NCBI GenBank assembly: GCA_958009085.1
Contig: OY253675.1
Location: 620,001-684,000, forward strand
DNA from: Protoeuglena noctilucae
Lineage: Eukaryota; Chlorophyta; Pedinophyceae; Marsupiomonadales; Marsupiomonadaceae
Direction: 5' to 3'
Length of the DNA: 64,000 nt
Every line of letters starts with the position of its first letter. Positions within the stretch are counted from its first letter, which is position 1. The notes beneath the pieces are model-generated. The model worked only from the letters and a program-made list of their open reading frames with translations, was not told the origin of the DNA and did not search any database. Of this stretch, positions 13,400 to 25,320 are shown in pieces. Both the position numbers and the translations under genes were made by a program.

Positions 13400-13900
13400 A
13401 TGCACGTAGGCTCCCCCGGAGAGCGGCACTTTTCTTTCCCGCTTCTTGCTGAAAACTCCTGTCGCGCCCGGATCAGCAAGCGGCGATCTCCAAGACCATG
13501 ACACGGGCCAACACTGAGAGTTGTTGAGCCCAGCAGCCCGCGATGGCGCCCCAGACGCGCCAGGAGTTCTGCTGACGCTCGTGTTCTTGCCAAATCTTTC
13601 GTATTCGAGACAGAACTAAGCCCCAGCACCCTGCAGGCTTTCACACCTGACCCACCCAGCGACTCAGTCGGATCGCCGGCCGCCATCGCTGTCCCAGCCA
13701 TCGTCGCTTGCTGCCCCAGTGACGGGGCACACGTTCGGACCCGGCACTCTCAGGCGTGGCCGCGAAACGCGCCGCTCTGCCCTCTTGCCGAGCACCGTGA
13801 ACGTCCACTTCCCCGCGCTAACACTCGTCTCGCCATCATCATCGGGAGGACTGCAGACGCTGAGCCGACGCTAATTGCTCGGTCGCGCGCGCTGCGCCGC
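13400..13900. other. intergenic, divergent SLBP / NUFIP1-like promoter region
   Basis: About 500 bases separate two divergently read genes. The short open frames in it have no family features. It presumably carries both promoters and 5' leaders. I see no clear regulatory motif. Confidence 0.45.
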
Positions 13901-13905
13901 CGCGA

Positions 13906-16571
13906 ATGGTGAGATGCGTTTCTCAGGTCACTCTTCGCCGCATCCTCATCGCGCCGCTCTGATCGGGCCACCCTGCGTGCGCTCCGGCGCGACGCCCCAC
14001 CGTCCCGCTCGCCTTGTGTCGATCAATCGCCTCTCGGGCCCCGCACCTGCGCTGCGCCTGACCGCCCGCTGCGCCTTCCGCATCTTCGCAGAGCGGCCCG
14101 CCCGGTTTCCCGCCCTACGGCCAGGGATGGGCCGGCGGGCACCCGATGGCGCGTCCGGGCTTTCCCAACGGCCCTTTCTCATCGCCGCACCCGGCCGGCG
14201 GCCCCCCCGGACCCGCCTATCCGCAAATGAACGGCCCACCTGCGCCGTACGCGCAGCAGCCGTTCGCCGGGCAGCCGTTCGCTGGCCCGCAAGCGGGGGC
14301 GTGGGCGGGGCAACCTGGGGCTGGTGGCAGCATGGGTGCAGCGCCGGGACCGGCCCTCGCGCCGCATTCCATGCCCGGACATGCCCCGGCGCCTCGGCCC
14401 GTGATGCTGGGCCCGGCGACGGGAATGCAGGGGCCGCCTGGCATGGGGATGGGTCAGCCACAGCCGATGGGGATGATGGGGCCTGGGGGCAACCACCCAG
14501 GGCAAATGGGAATGGTGAACAATGGCATGGGTGGTGGGGGCATGGGTGGCGGGGGCATGGGTGGTGGGGGCATGGGTGGCATGGGTGGTGGTGGGGGGAT
14601 GGGTGGGGGAGCAATAGGGGGTGCGGGTGGGGGTGGGGGTATGGTGAACGGCGGGATGAGTGGTGGGAACTTCGTTGGGATGGGTCCGATGGGGATGATG
14701 CAGCCGGGGATGGGCCCTGGTAACAGGGGCGCACCGCCTGCTATGATGGGCGGCGTTGGGATGGGGGGCGGGGGGTGGTGGGGCGGCATGGGGGGCATGC
14801 CAATGGGGGGTGGGGTGCAGAGGCCCTGGATGGGGGGTGGGCCTGGTATGGGTGGCATGGGTGGCATGCGTGGGGGCGGCATGCCGGGCCAAGGGGGGCA
14901 GGGCGGTGCGGGTGAGGGGTAGCGGAGGGGAGGGGCGTCGGTGTTGGTTGTGCATACTGTCAGTCGACGTTAGCTTATCATCCATGGCAATTGTTTTGAC
15001 TGTCAGTCGACCTCATCCACGTGATTGTCGTGAACCGGACCCTCACACCCACCACACCACCCACTCAACCCACTCAACCCATGTACTCACCCACTCACCC
15101 CACTCACCCACCTCCCCTCCCCCCCAGGCCAGAAGCGCCGCCGCGGCGACGACGGCGGCGCCCGTGGCTCCCGTGGCAAGCGCGACCGGCCGGGTGGCCA
15201 AGCGGGGACGTCGCTGTCGGACTTCTACAGCCAGTCGACGCCTGCGGTGGCGGAGGGGAAGGGGGAGGCGGAGAGAGAAGAGGCGCGGCGGTGGAGGGAG
15301 GAGCGGAGGCGGAACTTCCCGGGGTCGAAGGCGAGTGGTTGGGGATTACGATGATATGTGTATATGAGAACAGTTAGTGATGAGTTACAGCAGTGGTGGG
15401 TGAGGGGAGAGCAGTGGGGGCGGAAATTCCCGGGGTCTAAGGCGAGTGGATTGGATGATATGTGTGGGTGAGAACAATCAGTGGTGTCAGTGGTGAGCGA
15501 GAGCAGCCAGTTATGATAGCATAGGTGGTGGTCATCACTGCGATGGCGACTGTGCATCGGTCGCGGCTGCGATGGTTAGCAATGGTGGCAAATGTCATGA
15601 TTGTCATCGTGCGATCATCAGCACTAATCACCACTGCGTCTAACGTGATAATTGCCACTCTGCGATCATCACCACCATCACCACTATCACCATTATCACC
15701 ACTACCACCATGATCTCCACTATAGCCACTAATCACCACTGCATCTCTTTCTCCCCCAGGACCGTGAGGGCGCGGATGCTGCTGAGGAGCGCCGCCGTCG
15801 CCTGCGGGAGGTCGTGGAGATGCAGCGGCGAATGGGCATCGACAGAGAGGCGGGGACGACTGACCTGGCCATCACACTGGATGGGAGGGGTGGTGGTGGT
15901 GGTGGCGGTGGGGGTGGTGGAGATGGGGTGGATGGGCGTGAGGGTGTGAGGGGCAAGGGCCCCGATGCGGACTGGATGGGGCGGAGGGTGCCCAGGGACG
16001 CAACGCTGGTGAGGGGGTGGGGGTGGGGGACAGAATGTGGGAGGGAGAGTGTGCGTGCAACGCTGGTGAAAGTGCTTTGTGTTACTAACACTGTGTTACT
16101 GTTTCGCCATTAAGATAAACGTTCACATTACTACTCCCTCTCTCCCCTTCCATGCAGCTAGAGAAGCTGCTATCCAAGGAGATGCGCGTGGACATGTCTC
16201 GCCTCATCCAGCTGTGCCGGTTCGCGGTCAACAACAACTTCTTCCAATCGGGCAACCCTGGGTGGTTCCCCAGAGATCCCCCCGCTACCAAACACGAGCT
16301 CAGGAGGGCGAGGGTGGCGGAGGCAGAGGCGGCAGCTGCAGCGGCAGAGGCGGCGGTGGGGGTGGGGGGTGACGGTGAGGGTGATGGGGATTGGGAGGGT
16401 GATGAGGGGGATGGGGAGGGGTTGCGGGTTGATAAGGAGCGTGGCGGGGGGCTGGGGAATGCGGGGGATGGGGAGGGGTGGGTGGGGGGAGCGGGGGGTG
16501 AGGGCGGGGAGAGTGGGGAGAGTGAGGGGGGCGGGGAGGGTAGCGACGGGGGGGAGAGTGGTGGGGAGTAG
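13906..16571 (+). CDS. NUFIP1-like protein (box C/D snoRNP assembly)
   Basis: NUFIP1 and its yeast counterpart Rsa1 help assemble box C/D snoRNPs with the R2TP chaperone. Exon 2 (14092-14909) encodes a Gly/Pro/Met-rich region. Exon 3 (15128-15330) has a basic KRRRGDD segment and the family core EEARRWREERRRNFPGSK. Exon 4 (15760-16010) continues with REVVEMQRRMGI. Exon 5 (16158-16571) has LEKLLSKEMRVDMSRLIQLC and NNNFF, the conserved C-terminal block, then an acidic Gly-rich tail. Introns 14909/15128 (GT-AG) and 15331/15759 (GC-AG) keep frame. The start is inferred: an ATG at 13906 directly followed by GTGAG joins in frame to exon 2 at 14092, giving a first exon whose only coding triplet is ATG. 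The ATG at 14146 inside exon 2 is the alternative. Confidence 0.72.
14505..14645 (+). repeat. Gly-Gly-Gly-Met coding microsatellite
   Basis: A run of imperfect GGTGGGGGCATGGGT-type units encodes consecutive GGGM/GGGGM blocks in the low-complexity N-terminal half of the NUFIP1-like protein. Unit number is likely to vary between strains. Confidence 0.75.
15308..15449 (+). repeat. exon-edge echo (donor side, GC donor)
   Basis: Twenty-nine of 31 bases match between 15308-15338 (end of the NUFIP1-like exon coding RRNFPGSK plus GCGAG donor) and 15419-15449 in the intron. Similarity continues in degraded form for several dozen bases downstream of both copies, so the original unit was about 110 bases. 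Confidence 0.8.
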
Positions 16572-17145
16572 TGGTGCGGGGGCGAGGCTGTTTGTGTTAC
16601 ATGCACCAGCCCATGACGGTTTGTTGAGTAAACTTGTCACTAGCGAGGGGATCGCTGCTAGTAGGAGCGTTGTTAGTGGCAGGGGAGTTGCGACTTGTGT
16701 AGTGTCGTGCTATGGATTTGTGCATGACTAATCGTGCATTGTGAAGGGAGAGCACGTGATGTGACCGACTGCAGCTGCTTGCCGCTCATTCCATCACTAT
16801 TACATTCACTATTCACAACGGTCGTGTCGTTTCAAACGACATCATTCTGACAGTTTCGCGACGCAGCAGCCGCCACGCCTGCAACACCACGCCCCGCCAC
16901 CCCAAGCAGGCAGCAGGGCTGGCGACAGTAAGGGTGACAGCAATGTGGTGGGTAACTATGATATTGGACAGGAACCATGGCAAAAGCAGCGAGAGTTGAC
17001 GGTGGTGGATCGACCTTACCACCCGCCTAGCCACCCTGCACCCCGCACCCCTAACAGGGCGCCCACTCCCGCCCCCAACAACCACAGTCGGCGCCTGCCG
17101 TTGGCTTAGCCCTCCATCAACCCCAGTGATCCCCGCTCATAATCC
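16572..17145. other. intergenic between convergent 3' ends
   Basis: The NUFIP1-like gene ends at 16571 and the BET gene, read in the opposite direction, ends at 17146. The 570 bases between hold the two 3' untranslated regions. I see no gene, strong hairpin or canonical polyadenylation signal. Confidence 0.45.
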
Positions 17146-20100
17146 TCAGTCGGCCTCGGCCATCGCCACTTCTCCGTCTGCCGCTGCCTGGTCCCCGCCA
17201 TCCCCCGCCTGCCCGCCCTCGCCATCCCCCGCACCCTCACCCCCATCTGCACCCTCGCCCACTCCGTCACCCGCACCCTCATTGCCATCCGCACCCTCAC
17301 CCACACCCTCCGCCTGCGAAGCAGGATTACAGTTATTGATTGAGCTTTAATCATAAGTCACGTTTACAGGTACAGACACGACTGATACACTGAATAACAC
17401 AGGCTTATCGCCAACAGCCCAGCTTATACAGCCCCCACCCCCCCCACCCCCCCACTCCTCACCCCCTCCCTCGCCTCCCTCTCTCTCCTCTCCTGCTCCT
17501 CCTCCCTGCTCCGGAACTCGCTCCACAGATGCTCCGCCTCTGGCTGGCCGCGGTTATCGGCACCGCCACCCCCGCCCTCGTTTGAACCACCCTCGTCCGC
17601 ACCGTCCTGAGGTGATGGGTGTGAGAGAGAGAGACAGTGAGAGAACTATGGCGATGATGACATGATCATCGATATGGTATCCCAATCGAAGCAAGTTTAC
17701 TCGGTTAAGAGCTTGAATCGAATCCATCCCACCCCTCACTCGCGCCATTGCCACTCCTCCCCGACCCTTCCCATCCCATCTCACACCCCCCCCACGCTCC
17801 ACGCCAACACCACCACCCTAACCCATCTCACCCGTTTTAAACCATCACCACCCACCCATCTCACATTACCTCCCCCCCCACAACCGCCTCACCTGCGCCA
17901 TGGCCGCCCACGCCCCCGGGTTCTGCACCGTGACTTCCTTCCTCTGAGGAGTGTGCTTGAGGATGTGAAGCGGCACCCCCGCAGCACGTTCCACCTTGCT
18001 GGCGGCCATGTGACGGTCCCCAGCCCTCACGCCCTCCTCCGCCCCTCCCACACCGGCCCCCGCCCCACCCTCCACCTCAACCTCCCCACCCCCCTCCGCG
18101 CCCTCGCCCTCTCCCTCTCCCTCGCCCTCTCCCTCTCCCTCGCCCTCCCCGCTGCTGCTGCTGCTGCCCTGGGGGGCCTGCAAATGCAAACACACGCGTG
18201 CATGCGTTGCAGCATCACAGATGATGCACAGGGCAACACGACACCCCATGCAATCGGGAATCAATCAAGTCATGGTAACAACAAACACCCCAACCCACTC
18301 ACAAGTCTCACACCCACAGCGACCGCCCGGTACGATCGCCACTCGCCACCCCTCATCATTCCCCATCCCAATCCCGCTCACCTTGGGAGCCTCGTCGTCG
18401 CTTCGATTCTCGCCGACGCCGCCCTCGCCCTCCCCGCCCTCCCTTTCCGCCCCCCTCTCACCCTCCCCATCCCCATCGCCATCGCCGTCACCCACCCCCG
18501 CCCCCGCACCCTCCCCCACCACCTCTCCCTCCCCCTTCATCCCCTCAGCTTCCCCCACACCCTCTCCCTCCCCCATCGCCACATCTCCCTCTTTCTCACC
18601 CTCACCCTCTCCCTCACCCACACGCGCACCCTCCCCACCTCCCTCAGCCTCCCCCACTCCCTCTCCCTCGCCCATCGCCACATCCCCCTCTTTCTCTCCC
18701 CCCCCATCCCCGCCCACCACCCCCACCGCCCCATCTCCCTGCTTCTCACCCTCCCCCACACCCGCACCCGCACTAACCCCCGCACCCACCCCCTCACCCC
18801 CCACGCTCCCCGCCCCCGCCTTCACACCCCCCTTCCCCTCTTTCCGCTCCCTCAGCCCCCTCAGCAAATCCTGCAGCGCCCGCACCGTGCGTGCGTCCAT
18901 CGTCGCGACATCCACCACCACGTCATCCCCAGGTACGTTGGGCGCCGCCAGTAGCATGGGGTGCGACGCCGCGACCGCCTCCAGCACCGCCGTGAGGGCG
19001 TCGCCGGGGATCGATCCCAGATCCAGGGACAGGCGACGGCGTTCTTCGAAAGTGGGCTCGGCGGGGCGCTTGGGGTCGCGGGACGCCAGTGGATCGTCGG
19101 GGAGCTTGCCCGCCTCCACGTGGGTGCGGAGGTCCTTCGACGCATCGGACATGTCGGCTGGGGTGAGTGGGGAAGTGGGTGGGAGTGGGTGAGGGTGGTG
19201 ACAGTGAGTGAGAGTGAGTGAGAGTGAGCCAGGGTGACAGTGGGTGAGGGGGTGAGAGTGGTGAGTGCACACCACTTCGCAACCGCAGCTGCATCTCTAC
19301 TACCCACTGCTCAACAACATCACTGCCACTACCCCACCGCCACCACCACCACTACTACCACCACCATTACCACTCTACCAAGTCACTACCACCACCGCTA
19401 CCTCCCACCCCACCCCTCACCCGCCAGCCTCTCCATTGCCGCCCCCTCCTCCCCCGGCCTGGCCTCCACCCCGTGCCCCTGCTGCCGCCGCACTTGCGCC
19501 TGCAGCTCGGCCACCTTCACCTCCATGCGGCTCTGCGCCCACTTGCGCTCCCAGGCCTCGCTCATCAGCTCGCCCGCGAACCGCACGTCCGTGCCCGTGG
19601 GGTTGTACAACCGGCAGTTGTGGAACATGAGGCGCATGTCGTCGCGGACCTGGGGGGGGGGGGGGGAGAGAGAGGGAGTGGTGGTGGCGGTGATGGGGAG
19701 GGGGAATGAGGATGGTATGATGAACGAGGATGGCGTCTCTATCCCGTTAGATAACACGTCACAGCGCCTGCACTCATCCCATACCGACTTGACCCACCCC
19801 ACCCCACACCGCCACCCCATCTCACCTGCAGCGGGTTGGTGTACTCGCGCCTGTTGTACCCCGTGATGGGGTCCTTGCGCGCCTTGAGCCGCTTCTCAAT
19901 CGTAGACAAATCCATGGGCTCCTGCACGATCTCGAAGTAGTCGGGGATGCCCAGCTTGATGGGGTCCACGGGCTGGGCGAAGATCTGGGGTTGAAAGGTA
20001 AAGAGAGGGAGGTGAGGGGTGAGGCAAGTCAAGCTTGATGGGGTCCACGGGCTGGGCGAAGATCTGGGGTGGGAGAGGTGGGGAGGGGCGAGGTGAGGGG

Positions 20101-21540
20101 TCAGACCGTATGATTCAGCTGGCCCCCTTGGCTCACGCTTCCACCTCGCCCACCCCCCTCCACCTCAACCCCCCCCCCCCCCCCCAACTTCCACTCCCAC
20201 TCCCAACCCACTCCACCCCACCTGTCACCCACCCCGCACTCACCGCACCCACCCCCATCTCAACCCACCCCACTCCCACCCCACCTCACCCACTCCCCCA
20301 ATCCCCCTCACCTGTGCCCCCGAGTTCTTCTTCAGCACCCTCACGATCTTGTTGCACTCCGTGAAGAGCGGCTCCAGCTGCGCCCAGATGTGAGACCCCG
20401 AGGACTGCAGGTCCATCTGCTGGCTTGGAGGAGGCGGGTCGCGCTTCCGGAGGTCGCGGCCCGGGGGGGCCGACATCACCGCCGAGGGGGCGGGGGGGGC
20501 GCGGCCTGCAGGAGTGACGGCGTCCTTTGCCTGTGGGGGAGAGGGGGGTGGGGCAGTGGGGGTGGGAGTGGAGATGTAGTGGGCGTGGCGGTACATGCGG
20601 CAGCGCTGGTGAAGGTTGCGTGGGGCAGCGCGGACGGCAGTGCGCGTAGCAGTGAGGTCGGGATGCAAGGCACGAGGGTGCTTGCTCCCCCATCTCTGTG
20701 AGAGAGACACACCGCTCGGGAGCTCACCTGGGCCGCGGCCGCCGCGAGGCGCGCCTCCGCCTCCGCCAGCTCGCGAATCTTCCTCTCCACCGCATCCTTC
20801 TGCGACAGGACCTTGCGCAGCTCCTGTGGGGCGAGAGGGGAGAGGCTTGGTGGGGCTCGGGTTGGTGACCAAGCAGTCCGAGTTCGAAAGCAGCGGGCCG
20901 CCGTGACATGCCGCCGGGCTGCGCTCCCGTGCGCTCAGCCACCGCCCAACGACAGTTACAAACTCCAGCTGCGCATCGGGAGGGGCGCCGGCGCCGGGGA
21001 GCGCTGCCGGCGGGCAGGGCGGGGGAAAGCGACCGCGCAGGGGCTCGAGCCTCCCCCGGGGCGCGATGGCTCGCGATGCTGGCGGCGCAAGCCGGCAGCA
21101 GATACTCTAGCCCACAAAATCCCCGTTGCAACCCCGTCTCGGGCGCGGGGCGCGCCGGACGCGGACAAAATGGCCGGAAGGCGGCCCAGGGCTCCCGCTA
21201 CCCGTCGGGGCCCCGCGCCCGCCCCGCACGCGGCGAGGCCGCCCATCTCGAGACCGGCGACTGGGAAAACACGCGCGCGCCCCCCCACGGTCCCTGACGC
21301 AGCTGCGCGGGGCCCGGAAGCGACGAGCGGGATCGGCCCGCTCCGGCGCGCCCGGGCAACGCCGCGGGCTCCCGGCGGTCGAGGAAACGGATACGGAACG
21401 AGAGAGCCCAGAATTTCGAGACCGGGGCCCATGGCGAGGACGCGGGCGCGGTTGTGAGGACCCGACCGCAGCCTGACCTGCGCGAGCTCCGCCCGGCGCT
21501 GCCGGCGGCCCTCCTTGGTGTTAATGGCTCCTTGCACCAT
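17146..21540 (-). CDS. BET-family bromodomain and NET-domain protein (GTE-like)
   Basis: BET proteins bind acetylated histones and recruit transcription machinery. The first exon starts at 21540 ([13 protein letters not shown]) and is followed by a coiled helix ([19 protein letters not shown], about 20.8 kb). The bromodomain spans three exons: helix Z ([14 protein letters not shown], near 20.35 kb), the ZA loop ([20 protein letters not shown], near 19.93 kb) and the B/C helices ([20 protein letters not shown], near 19.6 kb), where the Asn of LYNP is the acetyl-lysine contact. The NET domain follows near 19.0 kb ([18 protein letters not shown], then [11 protein letters not shown]). The tail is very long, acidic and low complexity (Gly-Glu repeats at 18.1 and 18.5-18.8 kb), ending in a Gly/Asp/Glu exon with TGA at 17146-17148. 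One bromodomain plus NET is the plant/algal GTE arrangement. Confidence 0.88.
19953..20069 (-). repeat. exon-edge echo (acceptor side, 38 bases identical)
   Basis: Positions 19953-19990 cover the acceptor and the 5' edge of the bromodomain ZA-loop exon ([11 protein letters not shown]). Positions 20032-20069, in the upstream intron, are identical over 38 bases including the AG. The offset is 79 bases, so use of the distal acceptor would shift the frame. Confidence 0.9.
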
Positions 21541-21779
21541 TGCGCTGCGCCCCCGTGGCTCCCGAGGGGGTCCTCGCGCCGGCGAGAGGGAGCGCCGAGC
21601 CTGAGGGCCAGGGAGCCGGCCTCCCGGGTACCGAACCCGCACCGGACACTGGCAGATGGGCCGCCAGAACCTCGCGGCAGCCTCACTCGCGGCCAGCACG
21701 CGAGCGCCGCGGGCCACGTCGGCTGGAGTGCGGAACGCGGCCCTGGCACCTTGGCGCGTCGTCCGTGTCCCCTCGAGCA
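21541..21779. promoter_or_regulatory. short divergent promoter, BET / RAD51D-like
   Basis: Only 239 bases separate the two inferred start codons, which read away from each other. The stretch must contain both 5' leaders and both promoters unless the starts are further upstream. It is GC-rich with no TATA box visible. Confidence 0.5.
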
Positions 21780-23358
21780 TGCCCAAGCTGCCCATCGGCG
21801 AGCTCGGCCTGCCATCACGGGTGGCGTCGGGACTCAAGGCCTCGTGTCCGACAGGCGAGGGCCCGCTCGCTGCCCGCCCGCCGCTTTGTCGCCTGCTGGA
21901 GGCAAAGCACGCCCAGCGCGCTTGCCCACCCCCGCAGCCGAGGAATTCCTGACGTCCTGGGCGGCCTCCTCGGCACCTTCGGGCGACGGCGAGGACCCCC
22001 GGGCCTCCAAGTTCGGCCCGGACGCCGCCTCGGCCGTCCTGCGCCACATCGCAGAGCACGTCGCGCCCCCGGTCTGCAGAGGGTCCGACCTCCTGCAGGT
22101 GATGCCTCGGCTGATGCCAGCGGCGACTCCGCAGCGCGTCGCTCCGTGCCGTGGCGGTCGCGAGAAGGTTGTTCATCACACGAGTCTTGTTTCATCACAC
22201 GACGCGTGGGCTCGTGGCTTGCAGCGGCTGAAAGACCCTGATGGGTGCTTGCCCACGGGAGAGGCTGCCCTGGGGGAGCTCCTGGGCGGGGGCTACCGGC
22301 GCGGGCAAGTGACGGAGATCGCGGGACCGTCGGGGATCGGCAAGACGCAGCTGTGCCTGTATGCGGCTGTGGCAGCAGTGGTGGCGGGCAAGCGGGTGGC
22401 AGTGGTGGACACGGTTGGGCAGGTTTCTGCGCGGCGACTGGACGAGTTGATGCTGGAGAGGGGTCTGGAAGATTCTGGGGAGGAGGCCAGGTGCGAGAAG
22501 GCGGGCTGTGTACGCGAGGTGAGAGGTGCACTGCCACATGCTGCGTTTGACGTAGCAGCCTCCGCCCTTCGCAGACGCGATGCGTTGAGTCGCATAGAGA
22601 TCCAGTCTGCCCCGGACCTCTTTGCTCTCTGGGAGTCGCTGCAGCGCGTGGCAGACGCCCCTCCCTCGCATCGCCCCGACCTCGTCATCGTCGACACCCC
22701 GTCGTCCCTGCTCGCTCCCTGCCTGGGTGAGAGTCTCTTGCTATTTTAGCAACCAGCCCCGCATCTCACAGGCAGCTGTACAGGCTTACTATCAAGCAAA
22801 AGTCGAGTCATGATGCGATGCATGACGTGTGTCGTGCATGTGAACGTGCATGTCCCGACGCATTGCAGGGGGCCCAGCGCACGTCCAAGGCCGCGCCGCC
22901 GTCGAGCGCGTGGGGAAGTTTCTGCTGCACTTGGCTGATTACTCGGGAGCGGCGGTGTTGGTCACCAACCACGTCCTTGGATCCAACGCCGCCTGGGGCT
23001 CCCGCCAAGGTGTGCTGGGGCATACATGGGAGGGTCATGCAGCAGGCCGTGTATGTAGTTTTGAAACTCGCACACCCGGACATGGCGGGTGTTGCACCAA
23101 CACCCTCACTATGCCTGCGCCCTTCCCGCAGGCACGGACCGCGAGCAGGGTGGAGCTGGGGGTGCGGGCGCTGAGGAGAGCGCTCGCGAACGGCCGGCGC
23201 TGGGAGAGACGTGGCGGCGGCAGGTCCACGTGCGGGTGCTGGTTCGGGAGGCGAGGCCGGGAGAGGGTGCCGATACGGCGGACCCGACGGTGCGGGTGGC
23301 CGAGGTCCTGCAAGCCCCGAACGTCCCAGTGGGGTCGGCGTTGTCGTTCCACTTGTAG
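21780..23358 (+). CDS. RAD51D: RAD51D-like RecA-family recombination protein
   Basis: RAD51 paralogs help RAD51 load at broken forks and double-strand breaks. I read six exons. Exon 1 starts MPKLPIGELGLPSRVASGLK and joins through a GC donor at 21855 to EEFLTSWAAS. The linker GSDLLQ-RLKDPDGCLPTG leads into GGGYRRGQVTEI and Walker A GPSGIGKTQLC. Donor 22491 joins SGEEA-R to RDALSRIEIQSAPDLFALW, which aligns with the RAD51D block after Walker A. Walker B is DLVIVDTPSSLL. Then come LVTNH, the RAD51D-like PALGETW, and a C-terminus ending VPVGSALSFHL before TAG at 23356-23358. The spacing from PALGxxW to the end and the linker sequence favour RAD51D over XRCC2 or XRCC3. It lies head-to-head with the BET gene. 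Confidence 0.8.
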
Positions 23359-23794
23359 ACCGGCGCCCAGGGGTCGGTCATCGGCGCGCAGGACTGCTCT
23401 GGCATCTGCTTGGCTCTGGATGAGTGTGCTGCACGGCATCTCGTAAGGATGCCGCCAATGGAAGAAGCCTGCCCCGGCCTCTCCACCTGCGAGTTTGGCA
23501 ACTGACGGCGCTGTCTTCACACGAGAGGTGAGAACGGCTTGCACAGGGTCGAGCTTTCACGCGCGCCTGCTCGCCCTGAGCTTGGAACGCCGATGCCGCG
23601 CCATCCACGAATGTTTTCGCTTGCGAATTGCTCGATCATGGCCCGGGTAGCCTGCAATACGTTCTCTCGACGCCGTGCCGCGTGTCGAATGTAGTCGAGC
23701 TTCCAGAGGCGATGGCGAAGTCGCGGGCGCGTGTCTGCGGCTCACGCTCTCATATGTGCTGTATTGCCTCTCCATCAACGCAGAGGGACCAACC
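23359..23794. other. intergenic
   Basis: About 435 bases lie between the RAD51D-like stop and the GST start. They must hold the former's 3' end and the latter's promoter. I see no coding or RNA feature. Confidence 0.5.
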
Positions 23795-25004
23795 ATGACG
23801 ATCAAGCTGACTTACTTCGGCGGGAAGGGCCGGTGAGCGTCCCAGGCCTGCTGGCTGGCGTTGCGCGGCGGCTCGCGCGCCTCGGGGGGAGATGGCCGCT
23901 GCTCTTGCCACTTTGTACCTTTAATGATCGCACAAGGCTCGCGTTTGCGCCTGAGCAAAGCATGCGGTGTCGTTTGGCCAAGATGCTTCCGGCGTGTGCG
24001 CAGTGGTCCTGTCCTTAGGTGAACCGCGCCTGCGCCGCCGTGCCTGCGCAGTGCCGAGCCGTGCCGCCTCGCTTTCCACATCGGCGGCGTCGCCTTCGAG
24101 GATGAGCGCATCAACTTCGAGCAGTTCATGGCCCTCAAGCCCAAGCTGCCGTTCGGCACGGTTCCCGCCGTCACGGTCGACAACGTGCAGTCCGCGCAGT
24201 CCGCGGCCATCCTCCGCTACGCCGGCAAGCTCGGCGGCCTGTACCCGGCCGACCCCGTGCAGGCCCTGCAGGTGCCGCACGCTCGTTCGTTGTGCACGGG
24301 ACCGTACACGTTGCCAGTGGCGGCTGTGAGCTTGCACCAGCGCGACACGGGCTCCGATTCACGTGTCTGTATCCAGCACCCCTGTCGCGATGGTGGAAGC
24401 TCAGCGTCAACGGCAACGTGCGTCGGGACCAAAGGTAGCGGAGCAGTGCATGACGTCGATCCACCTCGTGCCATCGTCCCCCCGCAGGTCGACTGTTTCC
24501 TCGATGGCCTGACGGAGCTCCTCAACGCCATCTCCAAGTCGTACGGCATGCAGGACCCGGAGGTCCGCAAGGCTGCCCGCCAGGACATCTCGGGTAAGCG
24601 TCTCACACAATAATAACAGTACTAGCTTATCTCACTGCTAGCTGCGAGCCGCAGCAGCTGCGCACATGCATGCTCGGCGCGACGTGTGCGGCGATGTCCT
24701 TGTGACGCGGACTGACGCGTCATGGCTCGCGTGACCGTCGCCTGCCCCTTGCCCGCACGCAGCCGGCCTGATGGTCAACACCATCACGTACCTGGAGCGC
24801 CTCATCCAGGGTGACTACGTCATGGGCAGCACGATGACGATCGCCGACCTCGCCGTCTACTCTGCCGAGGACCTCATCGTCGCCACGGATGACCTCGACG
24901 ACTCGCAGCTCAACAAGTTCCCCAAGTTCCGCGCCGTGGCTGAGCGCGTGCGCAACCACCCCAAGGTCAAGGAGTGGAACGAGCGCCACGCTACCTCGGG
25001 CTAA
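23795..25004 (+). CDS. Glutathione S-transferase (sigma-like)
   Basis: Cytosolic GSTs conjugate glutathione to electrophiles. Four exons are clear. MTIKLTYFGGKGR (start 23795) is joined in phase 2 to AEPCRLAFHIGGVAFEDERI (from about 24050). Next come LPFGTVPAVTVDNVQSAQSA, the cis-Pro and glutathione-gamma-glutamyl loop, and RYAGKLGGLYP. An exon at 24488-24594 (VDCFLDGLTELLNAI) opens the all-helical C-domain, and the last exon (24763-25004) has GDYVMGSTMTIADLAVY, the N-capping box, ending RHATSG. The Tyr in the first strand (LTYFGG) is the probable catalytic residue, as in the sigma/alpha/mu classes. Length is about 210 residues, normal for the family. Confidence 0.87.
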
Positions 25005-25320
25005 GCTCTCAGCGATCGCTGCAGCACGATGGCGGCGCTCGGGTCATAACCGCCCTCGACGCGCCAGTCATCTGCCGTATTTCCGGACACTAGGGTGCCT
25101 TTCCATGACAGGAACCTCTCCTCTTTGAATTCAGCCATTCCTCGGTGTGAGTTATTGAGTGAGCTAGCGCACTCGCATCGCACATGGGCAGGCCGGCTGT
25201 GCTGGGCCCTGCGGATGCGGCCTGGCCGCGCGAGTAGTTCACGAGAACAGAGTATTCGCGCCTAGTTGCGTTTCTCGCGTCCTCGTCCGCCATCGGCGGC
25301 GCGCGCCCCGGGGAGCGAGG
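25005..25320. other. intergenic, promoter of the MST-like kinase
   Basis: About 316 bases separate two genes on the same strand. I see no gene. It presumably carries the GST 3' end and the kinase promoter. Confidence 0.45.

Noticed and set aside
13946-14985. long Pro/His-rich minus-strand frames
   Set aside because: They mirror the Gly/Met repeat of the NUFIP1-like exon on the plus strand.
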